Below are positions 44,811 through 55,288 of a stretch of 64,000 nucleotides of DNA, one piece after another; positions within the stretch are counted from its first letter, which is position 1; each line of letters opens with the position of its first letter. The position numbers were made by a program, and so were the translations under genes. The DNA comes from Helianthus annuus (taxonomy: Eukaryota; Streptophyta; Magnoliopsida; Asterales; Asteraceae), in the NCBI RefSeq assembly GCF_002127325.2, contig NC_035436.2:23822383-23886382 (forward strand), given 5' to 3'. The notes beneath the pieces were generated by a model. The model ran no database searches, had not been told where the DNA came from, and saw nothing but the letters and a program-made list of their open reading frames with translations.

Positions 44811-45556
44811 TTTAGCTTAGTTACACTATCAAATATTAAATACAATAAAACAAAATTAAATAATAAAATAATTGTCTAGATGAAACTTAAAAAACAATTA
44901 GCAACACATTATTGCAAATTAAGTAGGTAATTTGAAGTCTTTGGACTGATCTTGTATCATGACGACTGATGAGATACTCAATTTAAATAAATAATAAATA
45001 ATAGAATATAAAAGTTAAAAAATGAGAAGAGGCATCTTGTTTTATGTTCTTCAATGCCCCCTAGTCCAGAGAAATCACGCCCCCAAATGCCCTTAAACTC
45101 GTATTTTATAAACTTAATAACAATTTCTCTATAGAGAACAAAAAAAGAAATATATAAATGAGCTAAACTTCATACGATCTGTAAAAACCAAAAAAATGTG
45201 ATAAGATATGCTTGATGGAAGAAGAACGTTTGTGACGATGTCAAGCTTTAAACCGATGAAGTCAAACATGTCGCGTGATATAAAATTCATTTTGCGATCC
45301 ATGTTGTTATTACGTAACAAAGGGAAAATGATGATTTTAGATAAAACCGAATCGAAAAAAAAAATCTCTAAATGAATTAGCCAAATAAACTAAAAGGTGA
45401 TGTTGAATAGACAGCTTGCGTTAGAGTGGTTGTTAGGATTGAATTAGCCTATATGCTTAGTATATTGCACGGTTGAAAGAATCGCTAGGCGCTAGTCGAC
45501 TAGTCGACTGATGAGGCACCGACTAGCGATTAATAGGTTTGGGATTTTATATCTAA
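44811..45556. other. Intergenic gap
   Basis: A+T-rich. Near 45484-45530 is a palindromic patch CTAGTCGACTAGTCGACTG, with a faint relative at about 46915-47035, perhaps edges of an old split MITE. No gene was seen. Confidence 0.4.
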
Positions 45557-45590
45557 CTAGTTATTTTCCGTCCGCGCGTTGCGGCGGGAC
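45557..45590 (-). mobile_element. Helitron-like 3' terminus, minus strand
   Basis: On the minus strand a GC-rich CCCGCCGCAACGCGCGGAC hairpin-like tract precedes ATAACTAG (CTAG at 45557-45560). It mirrors the plus-strand end at 43786, so the two outward-pointing ends belong to different elements. Confidence 0.45.
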
Positions 45591-45789
45591 CAAATGATTA
45601 CAAAAGGCGTGTCAGCAACGGCAAACAGATACCGAATATCAAAACATAAATAAAATGATGTGGTAAGGATAGTCACTCCGTCATAAAAAACGATTTTAAA
45701 TAACCTAATATATAATAATAGGACCCACACGCCCTACACGTTGGAAATTCGGTTGTTTTCAGTTCAGTTATTACGGTGCTAACACATTA

Positions 45790-46075
45790 AAATATGGATG
45801 AGCTCGGTACCGGTAACGGCAGCGAAAGTACTGATTCGGAAAATCATCGAAATTAGGTACCGGCACTGAAAATGCTCGGTACAATACGGTATGGTATTTG
45901 AAGGTAAAAATCAATAAATACAGGTATGATGCTAGACCGGTGTCGAACCGAAAGTAACGATTCTGAAAACGCCAAAATGTGGGTACCAAATTGGTACCGA
46001 AAATGATTTGGTATAGTAAATTTGGTACCGATACGATACCGGTTCATTTACAGGATTTGATACGATTTGCTCATC
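45790..46075. repeat. GGTACC-rich dispersed repeat, copy 1
   Basis: GATGAGCTCGGTACCGG at the left and a weakly inverted GCTCATC at the right, with many GGTACCG variants between. A second copy with the same left word lies at 46263-46490. Probably a non-autonomous DNA element, but no clear target duplication was found. Confidence 0.45.
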
Positions 46076-46262
46076 AATATTCTAAATATCCAAGTTAATT
46101 TTACATGCTACAATTCATTCATTACAGAAAAAGACAAAAAAGAAAGCAAAATAAGTTTTTGTGTATATAAAACCTCATTCAAACGAAATACAGTTTACTT
46201 ACTGTGTGTATGAAAAGTAATCTAAACGGTGCAATTACTTGCATTGATGCGTTGCTACAGGA

Positions 46263-46490
46263 TTTGATGAGCTCGGTACCAACCGGTACCGAAAATACCG
46301 TTACCGAAATCCCCAAAAGTGGGTACCGGTACTGAATATACCTAGTATGGTACGGTTCGGTACCGGTTGGTACTGGTACGGCACCGGTATTTGAGGGTAA
46401 AAACCGGTGAATACCTATGCAGGGTCGGTACCGAAAATACACCGATTTGGTAAATTTGAGACTGATACCTTATACCCGATACCATTTGCT
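46263..46490. repeat. GGTACC-rich dispersed repeat, copy 2
   Basis: Begins TTGATGAGCTCGGTACC and carries GGTACCGGTTGGTACTGG and GGTACCGAAAATAC words. Same family as 45790-46075, about 470 bp away. Confidence 0.45.
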
Positions 46491-46514
46491 GATCTCTTAA
46501 TTATGTTACTATTC

Positions 46515-46712
46515 ATTCCATTCTAATTTTAAATAATTATAATATAATTATAATATAATATAATATAATTATAATATAATATAATTATAATATAATTATA
46601 ATTCTAATTCTAATTTTAATTTAATATTAAACTATCATTGAGTTTAATTTATATCATATATTAATTTAATATTAAACTACTATTCATTGAGTTTAATTTT
46701 TATCATATATCA
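46515..46712. repeat. A+T satellite-like tract and 45-bp tandem pair
   Basis: 46515-46612 is an irregular array of TATAATATAAT and AATTATAATA units. It is followed by two adjacent copies (46620 and 46665) of a 45-48 bp unit starting TTTAATATTAAACTA and containing CATTGAGTTTAATTT. Confidence 0.75.
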
Positions 46713-47216
46713 TGTGATCCTAAATACTGTTCATTCAGTTTTCTTACTATCATATATTAATTTTCAGTTTTATATGTATATACACACATTTTTTATGTAT
46801 TTTTTTAAGTAGACGTGTTTTAACGCCTTATTTGACTCATATTTTCAAGTAGATAAGATCAATTGCCAGAATTTACAGGTTTTGATCAAGAATTTGGCAT
46901 AAATTTGGCCGGAATCGCTAGACTACCACTGATTTTTGGCCAATTAGGACTAGATTTGACCACTATTGACCGCCTACTGATTAATTGACTGATTAGATAA
47001 AAATCACTCGGTGAATCTGGGACTAGCGAAATTATAAATATGTTCACTTACTTTTGAAAAGAATATTTGATATATTTATCCATATTATTTACTTACTTTT
47101 CAAAAGAATATTTGATACATTTATCCATATTATTTATTTACTTTTCATTATTTGGACACACACGTTACAACATGGACTACTAATTAAGAAAACACATTTT
47201 AAAATGGACGAAACTG
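46713..47216. repeat. Intergenic with a 46-bp tandem repeat
   Basis: CTTACTTTTGAAAAGAATAT starts units at 47046 and 47092 with a partial third at 47138 (period 46). The remainder is A+T-rich with no gene. Confidence 0.7.
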
Positions 47217-47219
47217 TAA

Positions 47220-47344
47220 GGCTAGAGGGTATGGTGATGGTTCTTTCTTAGAGGATGATCCGCCACGTAAGCGCTACATCATAGTACTCCCATGTAGGCG
47301 CCGAAGCTCGGCGGGGATGGGGACGGTCCCCATACCCTATATCC
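47220..47344. mobile_element. Short Harbinger-type MITE (125 bp)
   Basis: Starts GGCTAGAGGGTATGG and ends CCATACCCTATATCC, flanked by TAA (47217-47219 and 47345-47347). Its subterminal CCCGCCGAGCTTCGG (complement) matches the GC-rich end of the 600-bp element at 8090-8689, in the opposite orientation. It is an internal-deletion relative of that element. Confidence 0.75.
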
Positions 47345-47347
47345 TAA

Positions 47348-47670
47348 ACATACGGGTGCTGAATTTGTTGGAATGATTAGATAGTCAAATGCATTTTAAG
47401 GTTTACAATATTCTAAAATGATGCTTAAACTTACTCAAGTTTTCGTAATTACGTGGACGAATAAACCAGCTGTAACGTTCATCAATAATACTAAAAAATA
47501 TTACAATATCAAGCTAGACATTAATTAGTCGTAAAAAAAAAAAACCTAGACATTAATTCGTGTTGAATTTGTTTGCATCTAATTAAAAATACGTGATAGA
47601 CTGATTAGGAAAGAATATTAGGCAGCATGTCCAACTCTTTCTCATATTAAGAATTTATAACTATTTATTA
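47348..47670. other. Intergenic gap
   Basis: A+T-rich, with the phrase CTAGACATTAATT repeated at about 47513 and 47546. No gene was seen. Confidence 0.4.
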
Positions 47671-47678
47671 TTTAGGTT

Positions 47679-47979
47679 CAGAGGCGTCTCTGAGAATTCA
47701 GATACTCTGTTCGAGCTCAAAAAAATATGTCATTCCGTAATGTTTTATTGTTATTATTATTAAAATCAAATATGTATTGGGCTCACTAAATCAAATGAAT
47801 ATTGGCTTAACTTCTAAACCATAAAAATTGTTTTGTAAATGTGTCTATCTTGGAGTTGGTGTATGCTATTTATAAAAAATTAACATGTATATATATCGGA
47901 TTTAAGAAAAAACACAAGCCCCTCGAAATCACGGGTCCTGTGTGGTGGTCCTCTCCGTACACCCTTACCGCCAGCCATG
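47679..47979. mobile_element. hAT-like MITE (301 bp)
   Basis: Begins CAGAGGCGTCTCTGAG, close to the CAGGGCCGTCTCTGA start of the element at 48130, and is flanked by a perfect 8-bp repeat TTTAGGTT (47671-47678 and 47980-47987). The right terminus is poorly conserved. Non-coding. Confidence 0.6.
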
Positions 47980-48129
47980 TTTAGGTTGAATTTGTTGTTT
48001 TTAATGTGGATAAGATAGAATACGTGGATAAGAGAGAATATGCACGTAGATGCTAAGCGTAGGCGGGGCGTTTCGTTATGGTGCGTGGTGGTTGGGTGAC
48101 CACGCGTGGAACATGGTTGTCACCGGATC

Positions 48130-48583
48130 CAGGGCCGTCTCTGAAAATCACAAAAAAAAAGTTTGGCCCTTTGCGAGATAAAAAATTTGGGCGCAATTCG
48201 AAAATCTCCATCTAATATAAACTCATCAATCACTAAAATTTATGTGGATGATTTTTGACTAAGTTTAAGAAGTAATTTATTAATTAAAGAAAAAGATACA
48301 ATTGACAAAATTAAGCACTAAATGTCACTAACAAAAAAAAACCCAAATAATAAGCTAAAATAAAGAATTTGGAGACGTCGTGATTAGAACTCACGTCTCC
48401 TTGTTGTTTAAGCAAGGCTGTAACCACTAGTACAATAGCTCATCTATGTTATCTTTCGATTCAATGCATATATATTCTATCTTGTATAACGTAAACTCTA
48501 TACAAAATTAAAAAGATTTGGGCCCTCGGAGGGTTTGGGCCTTGTGTCATAACCCACCCCGCATCCCCTACAGGCCGACCCTG
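48130..48583. mobile_element. hAT-like MITE with CAGGGCCG ends (454 bp)
   Basis: CAGGGCCGTCTCTGA at the left and ...CAGGCCGACCCTG at the right, with ACCGGATC (48122-48129) and ACCGAATC (48584-48591), 7 of 8 identical. An internal stretch at 48370-48440 (GGAGACG, GATTAGAACTCACG, AACCACTAGTACAATAGCTC) looks tRNA-like, as reported for many plant repeats, but does not fold as a tRNA. It sits inside an older GTGACCACGCGTGG-type repeat. Confidence 0.75.
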
Positions 48584-48591
48584 ACCGAATC

Positions 48592-48782
48592 TGACCACGC
48601 GTGGTGGTGACAACGCGTTGAAGATTTCTTCCCAAACACTCCATGCTTCCTTCTCCTTCCCTCCATGCTTCTTTCTCCTTCAAATGTGGTGAGTGATGGG
48701 CACCATCACTAGTGATGGAACCAAGTTCGATGACGTGGCGGAACATGATTGGGTTTGGTGAGTGATGAAAAGTGGAGCAACC
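48592..48782. other. Flank of the copia element, older repeat
   Basis: Holds GTGACAACGCGTTG and a TTCTCCTTCCCTCC pyrimidine tract. Appears to be the right half of the repeat interrupted by the 48130 MITE. No gene was seen. Confidence 0.35.
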
Positions 48783-48963
48783 TATTGGAAAATAAAAGAT
48801 ATGGTTGATATTTGTTTCTCTTATTTTATTCGGTTTCCTCATTAATAGGATTAGACTTATTTTGGTTGTTATTTTTCAATTCTTTCCGTATATATTTATG
48901 TTCTGTTCCAGCTATGAATAATACCAAGAGAAAACTTTAACCCTCTGATCACCGATTTCTATA

Positions 48964-48975
48964 TGGTATCAGAGC
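48964..48975 (+). other. Primer-binding site of the copia element
   Basis: TGGTATCAGAGC, complementary to initiator methionine tRNA, two bases after the presumed LTR end. The gag ATG follows at 49012. Confidence 0.75.
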
Positions 48976-49011
48976 AAGTTAGCCAAAATTAAAATCATCA
49001 AGAACATCACC

Positions 49012-49457
49012 ATGGACGGCGACAATATACAGCCGGCCAAAACTGGTGATTCCATTGACGCCAATTCACCATGCTAATACGGCGCTCGAAATTTGGAAAG
49101 ACCTTCACGAGAGATTCAGGAAGGAGAGCGCTCCAAGAGCGTATGAGTTGAAGCAATCTGTTACGACAACGCGCCAAGAAGGTACCTCCGTTTCCGCTTA
49201 TTTCACAAAATTGAGAAGTTTGTGGGATGAAATCGATTCAGTTTTTCCAACCCCAAGATGTGAGTACGACGGCTGCAAATGCAACGTCGGAAAAAAAAAA
49301 TCACTGAACTTAAAGAAAAGGAGAGACTTTACGAGTTTCTCATGGGACTTGATGCCGAGTTTTCAGTCATGAGAACTCAGATCCTTGCTACGAAGCCAAC
49401 ACCGAGCCTTGGAGCCGCCTATCACTTGGTAGCAGAAGATGAACAGAAGAGGAATAT
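49012..49457 (+). pseudogene. Copia gag, N-terminal part, deleted and frameshifted
   Basis: Opens M-D-G-D-N-I-Q-P-A-K then soon stops. A second frame carries N-T-A-L-E-I-W-K-D-L-H-E-R-F and L-R-S-L-W-D-E-I-D-S, the conserved plant copia Gag core, so an internal deletion joined a short N-terminus to the core. A frameshift in the A run at about 49290-49300 moves the frame to E-R-L-Y-E-F-L-M-G-L-D. It is cut at 49457 by the solo LTR and resumes at 51785. Confidence 0.8.
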
Positions 49458-51779
49458 TGTCACGACCCCCGACCACACCCTGGACGGAAGCCGCGAGCAG
49501 TCAAGTGGTACCGGTGGTTATTTTGAAAATATTGCAGCGGAAAATTTTATCAGGACCGCGAGTTAGGAAAAATATCAGAGTTTTAGAAAACACCGGATTT
49601 TATTTATTAAACAGGTGGGATAAAACCCATGTTTTATAATGATAGCTTTAATAAGGGATAAACCCGAATATATAAAACCATGTTTTCTTAATTTAATTTA
49701 GTTGATAAAATAAGCCACTTCTTTAAGCCTTTCGGTGCCGGATCATCACTCTTATTCCAATCTACTGTCATTACCTGAAACGTGTTTTAAAAAGGTTTGG
49801 TCAGCAGGAAATACTGGTGAGTTCATTCATTTTTGTACAAAACGACACATTGTTATAAATTACAGCATAAGAGCGATTACAATGGCTACTATCTTACTTT
49901 TATCTGGTGCCGTGCCACACCCTGGTTACGATGGTCATACCACTATTGGGTCCTTTCACCCAATTAGTGATGATTGTCATTGTTAGGTTGGTGAACCTAA
50001 CCGTGAGAAATTAGTAATGTGCACAATACCCCACTTACCAGTGATTCAAGATAACCAAGACTTAATCCCTGTAATTATAACTTTTGAAAATAATTTGAGT
50101 ATTGTAAAACATTGTTGATGAAAAGAGAATGACTCACCTTGTTAGCATACAGTCTTGATTAAACAAGCATCTTGATTCTAAGTATCTACTTTATAGTTCT
50201 GAATCTTCTGATGATTGAGTATCTATTTTGATTGTAAGTGTATAGTGCAGAGTTTCTGGTAGTTAAACATTTAGTTTAACAGAGTGGAATACGTGTTAGT
50301 GTTATACCAAATCAAACCTAACGATGGTCACGAAATCAGAACCTTAACGAAATTCACAAAGTTATGTCTTGTTTAGACAGCACTTTGGCATTCGTTCCAG
50401 AACCTTAACGAAATTCACAAAGAATAGTCTTGTTTAGACAGCACTTTGGCATTCGTTAGTTGGTTCCCGGATCGATCGGACAGAATATCGCATTGGTGAT
50501 TATTGGTTAGAACACCAACGTATAGAGAGAAGAATAGAAGAAATGAGCAAAGAAAAATGAATCCTAAGCTTCTTATTTATAGGTAGGAAATATGAAATTT
50601 CTAGGAAGTTTCTTTGTATTTTCTAGGAAATTTCATATAGCTTTTCGAGGAAGTTAGCTATACATTTTCTAGGAAGCTTCCTACCTACATATATATCCCC
50701 TTATATCTTCCTTGCACCTTCCTCGTATATATCTATCTCATATATATTTATTTTCATGTATATCTATTTAGGTGTTTAATTTAAATCTTGCTTAGCTTAA
50801 TTAATCTTGCTTAGCTTAATTAATCTTGCTTAACTGATTAATTAATCATACTTAACTTGATTAATCTTACTTAACTGATTAACTAATCTTACTTAGTTGA
50901 TTAATTAATCTTACTTAACTGATTAATTTTCCTTAACGGTTTAATTAAGTAATTTACTTAGCCGATTAATTAAATAACGTAATTAGCTGATTAGTTAACT
51001 TACTTAGCTTGCTTAACTGCTAAGTTTCCTTTCCTGTTAAGTTCCCTTAGCTATTAAGTTTACTTAATTACTAAGTTTACTTAACCATTAAGTTTTCTTA
51101 ATTATTAAGGTTTCTTAACTACTAAGTTTACTTAACTGTTAAGTTATTTTAACTACTATGTTTACTTAATCGCTAAGTATTCTAGTCTAATAGCTTTGTA
51201 GTTACGAATTCTAATTTCTAGATACAATGGAACTCGTATTAGTGTATTAACTTAATTCAACTTTAACGATAATCACGAGATCGAAATCCTCACAATGAAT
51301 GACAAAGTATAGCCAGATATTGGCAGCACTTAAACATCCATTGGATCGGTTTTAATCGATCGGATAAAGTATCGTACCAGTGATTAGAGTTATTACCCTA
51401 ATACGGGCAGAGTTTCGAGATTTAGAAGAATGACAGAACAAGAGAATAAGAGAAAGAAAAGAATTGAACGATTTGAAATGAAACTCGAACTCCTTATTTA
51501 TAGGGCTGGAAATGGGGCGTGTCGCGGCCCGCGAAGCACATATGCTTCTTCTACGCAGCCCGCGAGGGAGTCTAGGTTGACACGTGTAACGACGCGTGTC
51601 CCTCATCCTTATCCGGTTACCCTTGAGCTATCGCGCCCCGCGTAAGCTTCGGTTAACTCTTACGCGGCCCGCGAGCGATCCAAAAAATTGAATTTCTTGA
51701 TTTTTCACAAGGATTAGGGTTTTAGGGGTCCGGGTTTCCACTTACGGAATGTTGTGGGACATTTTTGCAGGTCCTTACA
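49458..51779 (-). repeat. Solo gypsy LTR inside copia gag (2322 bp), minus orientation
   Basis: Plus-strand ends TGTCACGACCCCC and ...GGTCCTTACA, flanked by a perfect AATAT repeat (49453-49457 and 51780-51784). In its own sense (minus strand) it begins TGTAAGGACC and ends GGTCGTGACA. Two TATAAATA boxes read on the minus strand (51502-51495 and 50581-50574), each belonging to one of two similar promoter blocks (about 51225-51505 and 50280-50585). 50780-51180 is a low-complexity tract of CTTAACTGATTAAT-type units, and 50337-50458 has a 61-bp tandem duplication (CAGAACCTTAACG at 50337 and 50398). No internal domain, hence a solo LTR. Confidence 0.88.
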
Positions 51780-51784
51780 AATAT

Positions 51785-52858
51785 TTCTGCTGGAAAGAAA
51801 GTGACTCACACACCTGATGCAGCGGCTTTTCAGACTTCCCAATCAGCTAATTACGTTGGTAAAGGTCAGAAGAAAGCATGGCAGAAAAGTGAAAAAATCG
51901 TTTCGAAAAATAAGGTAGGACGTTGTACCTTTTGTGGAAGGGACAGACATGTTCGAGAAGGATGTTTCAAACTCGTGAGCTAACCGGATTGGTGGCCGGG
52001 AAAAGGGAAGAAGGAAGTCGTGAAACCAAAGGCGGCTATGGCCGAGACCACTCCAAGTAAGATACCAGGACTCACTGATCAACAATATGAGATGTTCCTG
52101 AAGATCTTTGGAAACCTGGTGACCAAAACAACAATAACACTCCAAAGGAGAATATGGCAGGTAATTTAAATAAGGAAGGTGACTAGATCCTCGATTCCGG
52201 GGCAACCGAATACATGAAGTGTGTTCGGGAGTTTCTTGACAACCTCTCTACAGACGGTAAAGAGGCACCGGTCACCATCCCAAACGGTGAAGCCGTTCCC
52301 ATAAAGGGAAACGGTGAACTCTCTTTCAATGGGGGGAGGGGTGTCAAAATCAAGGGGGTCCTTTTCGTACCTAATTTTAAATGCAATCTTTTGTCTGTTA
52401 GTCGACTAACGAGGGATTTGCAATGTGCAATCACCTTCTTCCCGGATTTCTTTGTCATACAGGGCTTGAGGATGAGGAACTTGATTGGATTGGGTGAGTG
52501 CAGTGGGGGGCTTTACAGGATGGGGATCATGCAAGGAGGACGAAAAGCTATGGCAGGAACAACTCTAAGTGAATGGCACAAGAGGCTTGGTCACCCATCA
52601 AATAATAAAATGTTTCATGTTCCTATTTCTAAGGTTACTAATTCTAATTCAAAAAACATTTTTGTGATTCATGTATTAAGGCAAAGTTGACAAGACTTCC
52701 TTTTTAAACTAGTTCAATAAAGACAAACGAATGCTTTGGCATGATTCATTGTGACATTTGGGGTGGTTATAGAATATTCTCACTTTCACATGGGAAGTAT
52801 TTTCTCACCATAGTCGATGACTATAGTCGGGCTGTATGGGTCTACATCATTAAACATA
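51785..52858 (+). pseudogene. Copia gag C-terminus, protease and integrase start
   Basis: Resumes the copia frame after the solo LTR with a Gag zinc knuckle C-T-F-C-G-R-D-R-H-V-R-E-G-C, then a stop. A shifted frame continues to protease with I-L-D-S-G-A-T-E-Y preceded by a TAG, then G-V-L-F-V-P-N-F-K-C-N-L-L-S-V-S, then the pre-integrase W-H-K-R-L-G-H-P-S, and finally integrase H-C-D-I-W-G-G-Y and F-L-T-I-V-D-D-Y-S-R. Several stops and frameshifts show a long-dead copy. Confidence 0.8.
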
Positions 52859-53380
52859 AGTGTCACACCCCAACCGATGGCGGAATCATCGGGGCGCGGC
52901 ACTAGGCGAATCGGATTGCTCAAGAGAATCTATAACAACTATATTGTGTTAGTATTTATTACATTTGTTATCCCATACGGCACAAGAGGCTTGGTCACCC
53001 ATCAAATAATAAAATGTTTCATGTTCCTATTTCTAAGGTTACTAATTCTAATTCAAAAAACATTTTTGTGATTCATGTATTAAGGCAAAGTTGACAAGAC
53101 TTCCTTTTTAAACTAGTTCAATAAAGACAAACGAATGCTTTGGCATGATTCATTGTGACATTTGGGGTGGTTATAGAACATTCTCACTTTCACATGGGAA
53201 GTATTTTCTCACCATAGTCGATGACTATAGTCGGGCTGGGTCTACATCATTAAACATAAGTGTCACACCCCAACCGATGGCGGAATCATCGGGGCGCGGC
53301 ACTAAGTGAATCAGATTGCTCAAGAGAATCCATAACAACTATATTGCGTCAGTATTTATTACATTTGTTATCCCATGCTA
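52575..53380 (+). repeat. 404-bp tandem duplication spanning a copia/gypsy junction
   Basis: GGCACAAGAGGCTTGG begins units at 52575 and 52979. Each unit has the copia integrase piece followed by the first about 118 bp of a gypsy LTR (TGTCACACCCC at 52861 and 53261). The units differ mainly by a 4-base indel (GGCTGTATGGG against GGCTGGG) and a few substitutions. The duplication happened after the gypsy insertion, since both halves contain its edge. Confidence 0.88.
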
Positions 53381-54029
53381 ACAATCAGTACAATCACATA
53401 AGTTATCACAGATTCCTTGTCCTCTCGAACAATACAAATCCGACAACCTAGATTTTAGGTGAGTTTCTAGACTTCCTAGCTTGATTCGATGTACACTGCG
53501 ACTAAACCTGCAACATACGTTAAAATAATGTCAATACAAAAGTATTGGCGAGTATACAGGTTTGATATGTAATAGTGTAATAGATAAAAGCTGCGAATTT
53601 CCATATACATAAACGTAATACACGACATATATACTCACAAAACTGATACTACCAGCTAAGTCCTCGAGCTTCGATCGCGATTGCTAAACTAGACCCTGTC
53701 GGGCGCAATAGTACTATACTAGTCATGGTGGGACGTCGCGAGTATAAGTCCTAGCACATATGTAACTAGCATCACGTATAACTATGCACATTGGTCATTC
53801 GCAAGTGATAAATAGTTTAAGAATTTGATGTGATTTAATTTGATAGCAATGTATGTTACACCCAAAAGTGCAAAAGCAAAAAGGGTTCAAGTATACTCAC
53901 AGTCGGTGCTCAGCAAGCAGGCACCACAACTTGGTTGGATTGAAGGGAGCGCGTCTGAGATTAGCCTGATTTCAGGTTGATAATGTAAGCGTTGGATAGT
54001 GCGTGAAACGGAGCAGCGTGTCAATGGAT

Positions 54030-54550
54030 CGGACAGTATTCCGATCGGATGATCATCCGATCGGGTGACCATTCGATTGGATTGCTACCTCGTTGGGAAA
54101 GATGTGTTTGTGTATTACAGTCTCCCCTTTTGAGGTTTTCGTTGTAGCATTTCGAAAACAGAGAAGTATCTCTACCTTTCATGTCGGTCGATCGATCGGT
54201 CGAGTGGCAACTCAATCGGGCGGCTGTTCGATCGGACGGTGATCAGATTGGCAAGATACTTTGGTTGATGATATGTTCACAGCAGACTGGTCACTCGATC
54301 GGGTGGCAGTCCAATCGGGTGACACTCCATTGGAACTGATGTGCGATGAAGATTTATAAAACGTTTCACTGTTAAGGATCCAAGAGTCAGCCGATCGGAT
54401 GGTCGTTCGATCGGACGACAATCCGTTCGTTGTTCAGATCCTTGAATGTTTGAAATTTGTTTAAGTCTTGACCCCAAGTGCAACCCGACCGGATTACAGG
54501 TCAATCGGGTGGCAGTCCGATCGGACGGCAATCCGATCGGACGGTAACCC
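54030..54550. repeat. Scattered CGATCGGA/TCCGATCG motifs
   Basis: More than a dozen CCGATCGG, TCGATCGG and CGATCGGAC words, many palindromic, within 520 bp of the LTR, on the 3' side of its TATA box in LTR sense. Related to the denser arrays at 55180 and 62498. Confidence 0.7.
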
Positions 54551-55141
54551 GTCCCGCAATCTTATCGTTTTACATCTTGGCTATTTCGTTGAGTTTTTGC
54601 GATTTCGTTGAGTCAGATGGGAATCACCCCGTCCGATCAGTTAAATGTTCTTGGTGGTTATTCGTGTTTAACACGACAAGCCAGTCATCTCGTTGATAGG
54701 AACCAGTTCTCAAACCGACACTTCGCTATTGGAAAAGTAGAAGGTCTGTACGAGCTCTGTTGCTACCGGTTTCGAGTGATAAGTTAGGAAAGTTTGAAGA
54801 AAGCTTAGAAAACTTAGATTTGACTTCGATTTTGGTGAGATTTATGTTTATACACCGTGGAATCTATCAGATCTGGACTGTTCTAGATGAGATGAGGTCA
54901 CACTTCATTGTTCCTTAGAACTCCATGATGACATCACCTTGGAACGACTCAAATCCAAGGATTTAACGGTGAAAAAGTGAGATTCGATGGTGAAAAAGAT
55001 GAAGGAGTGCATGTTGATCATAGAAGTACAAGTTTTGAGGTAGAAACTTACAAGAATTGCGAGAAATCGAGCAAAAAGTGGCGAAGTGCGTCTGGTCGAA
55101 TAGGAGCTGTCATATCAGTGTGAATGATGTAACAGTGGGGG

Positions 55142-55149
55142 TATTTATA
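55142..55149 (-). promoter_or_regulatory. TATA box of the gypsy LTR (first copy)
   Basis: TATAAATA on the minus strand (plus TATTTATA). The same box appears at 62464-62457 in the duplicated unit. Confidence 0.6.
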
Positions 55150-55179
55150 GGCAAGGGAGAAGAGAGGGCGGTGCAGTGG

Positions 55180-55268
55180 GTCGGATCGGACGGCTGTCCG
55201 ATCGGTGGGCTGTCCGATCGGATGGCTGTCCGATCGGATGGCCATTCGATCGAAGTGCCATTCGATCA
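55180..55268. repeat. Array of 16-bp GGCTGTCCGATCGGAT units, first copy
   Basis: Three GGCTGTCCGATCGG units plus two degenerate GCCATTCGATC units, starting about 30-120 bp upstream of the TATA box in LTR sense. The core CCGATCGG is a perfect palindrome. The duplicated unit has more copies. Confidence 0.85.
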
Positions 55269-55288
55269 AATGCCTCCGGCGAGCTGAG

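Larger units (their letters stand above)
48783..53260 (+). mobile_element. Decayed Ty1/copia element, host of nested insertions
   Basis: Short 5' LTR-like sequence (about 48783-48962), methionine primer site TGGTATCAGAGC (48964-48975), a frame-broken gag (49012-49457 and 51785-52180), protease with L-D-S-G-A-T, a W-H-K-R-L-G-H-P pre-integrase motif and the start of integrase. It is interrupted by a solo gypsy LTR at 49458-51779 and ends at the gypsy LTR boundaries (52861 and, after a tandem duplication, 53261). RT, RNase H and the 3' LTR are not in the window. Confidence 0.75.

Noticed and set aside
45480..47035. Possible split MITE between the CTAGTCGACTAGTCGAC patch and a faint copy near 46915-47035
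   Set aside because: The ends are too degraded and no target duplication could be found.
48370..48440. tRNA-like words inside a hAT MITE
   Set aside because: No complete cloverleaf, no CCA-side pairing and no intact A box; not called as a tRNA gene.
53887..54531. Minus-strand frames with repeated S-D-R-T-T-I-R-S residues that look like a repetitive protein
   Set aside because: They result from dispersed CGATCGGAT motifs; frames change and stop frequently, with no start or conserved domain.
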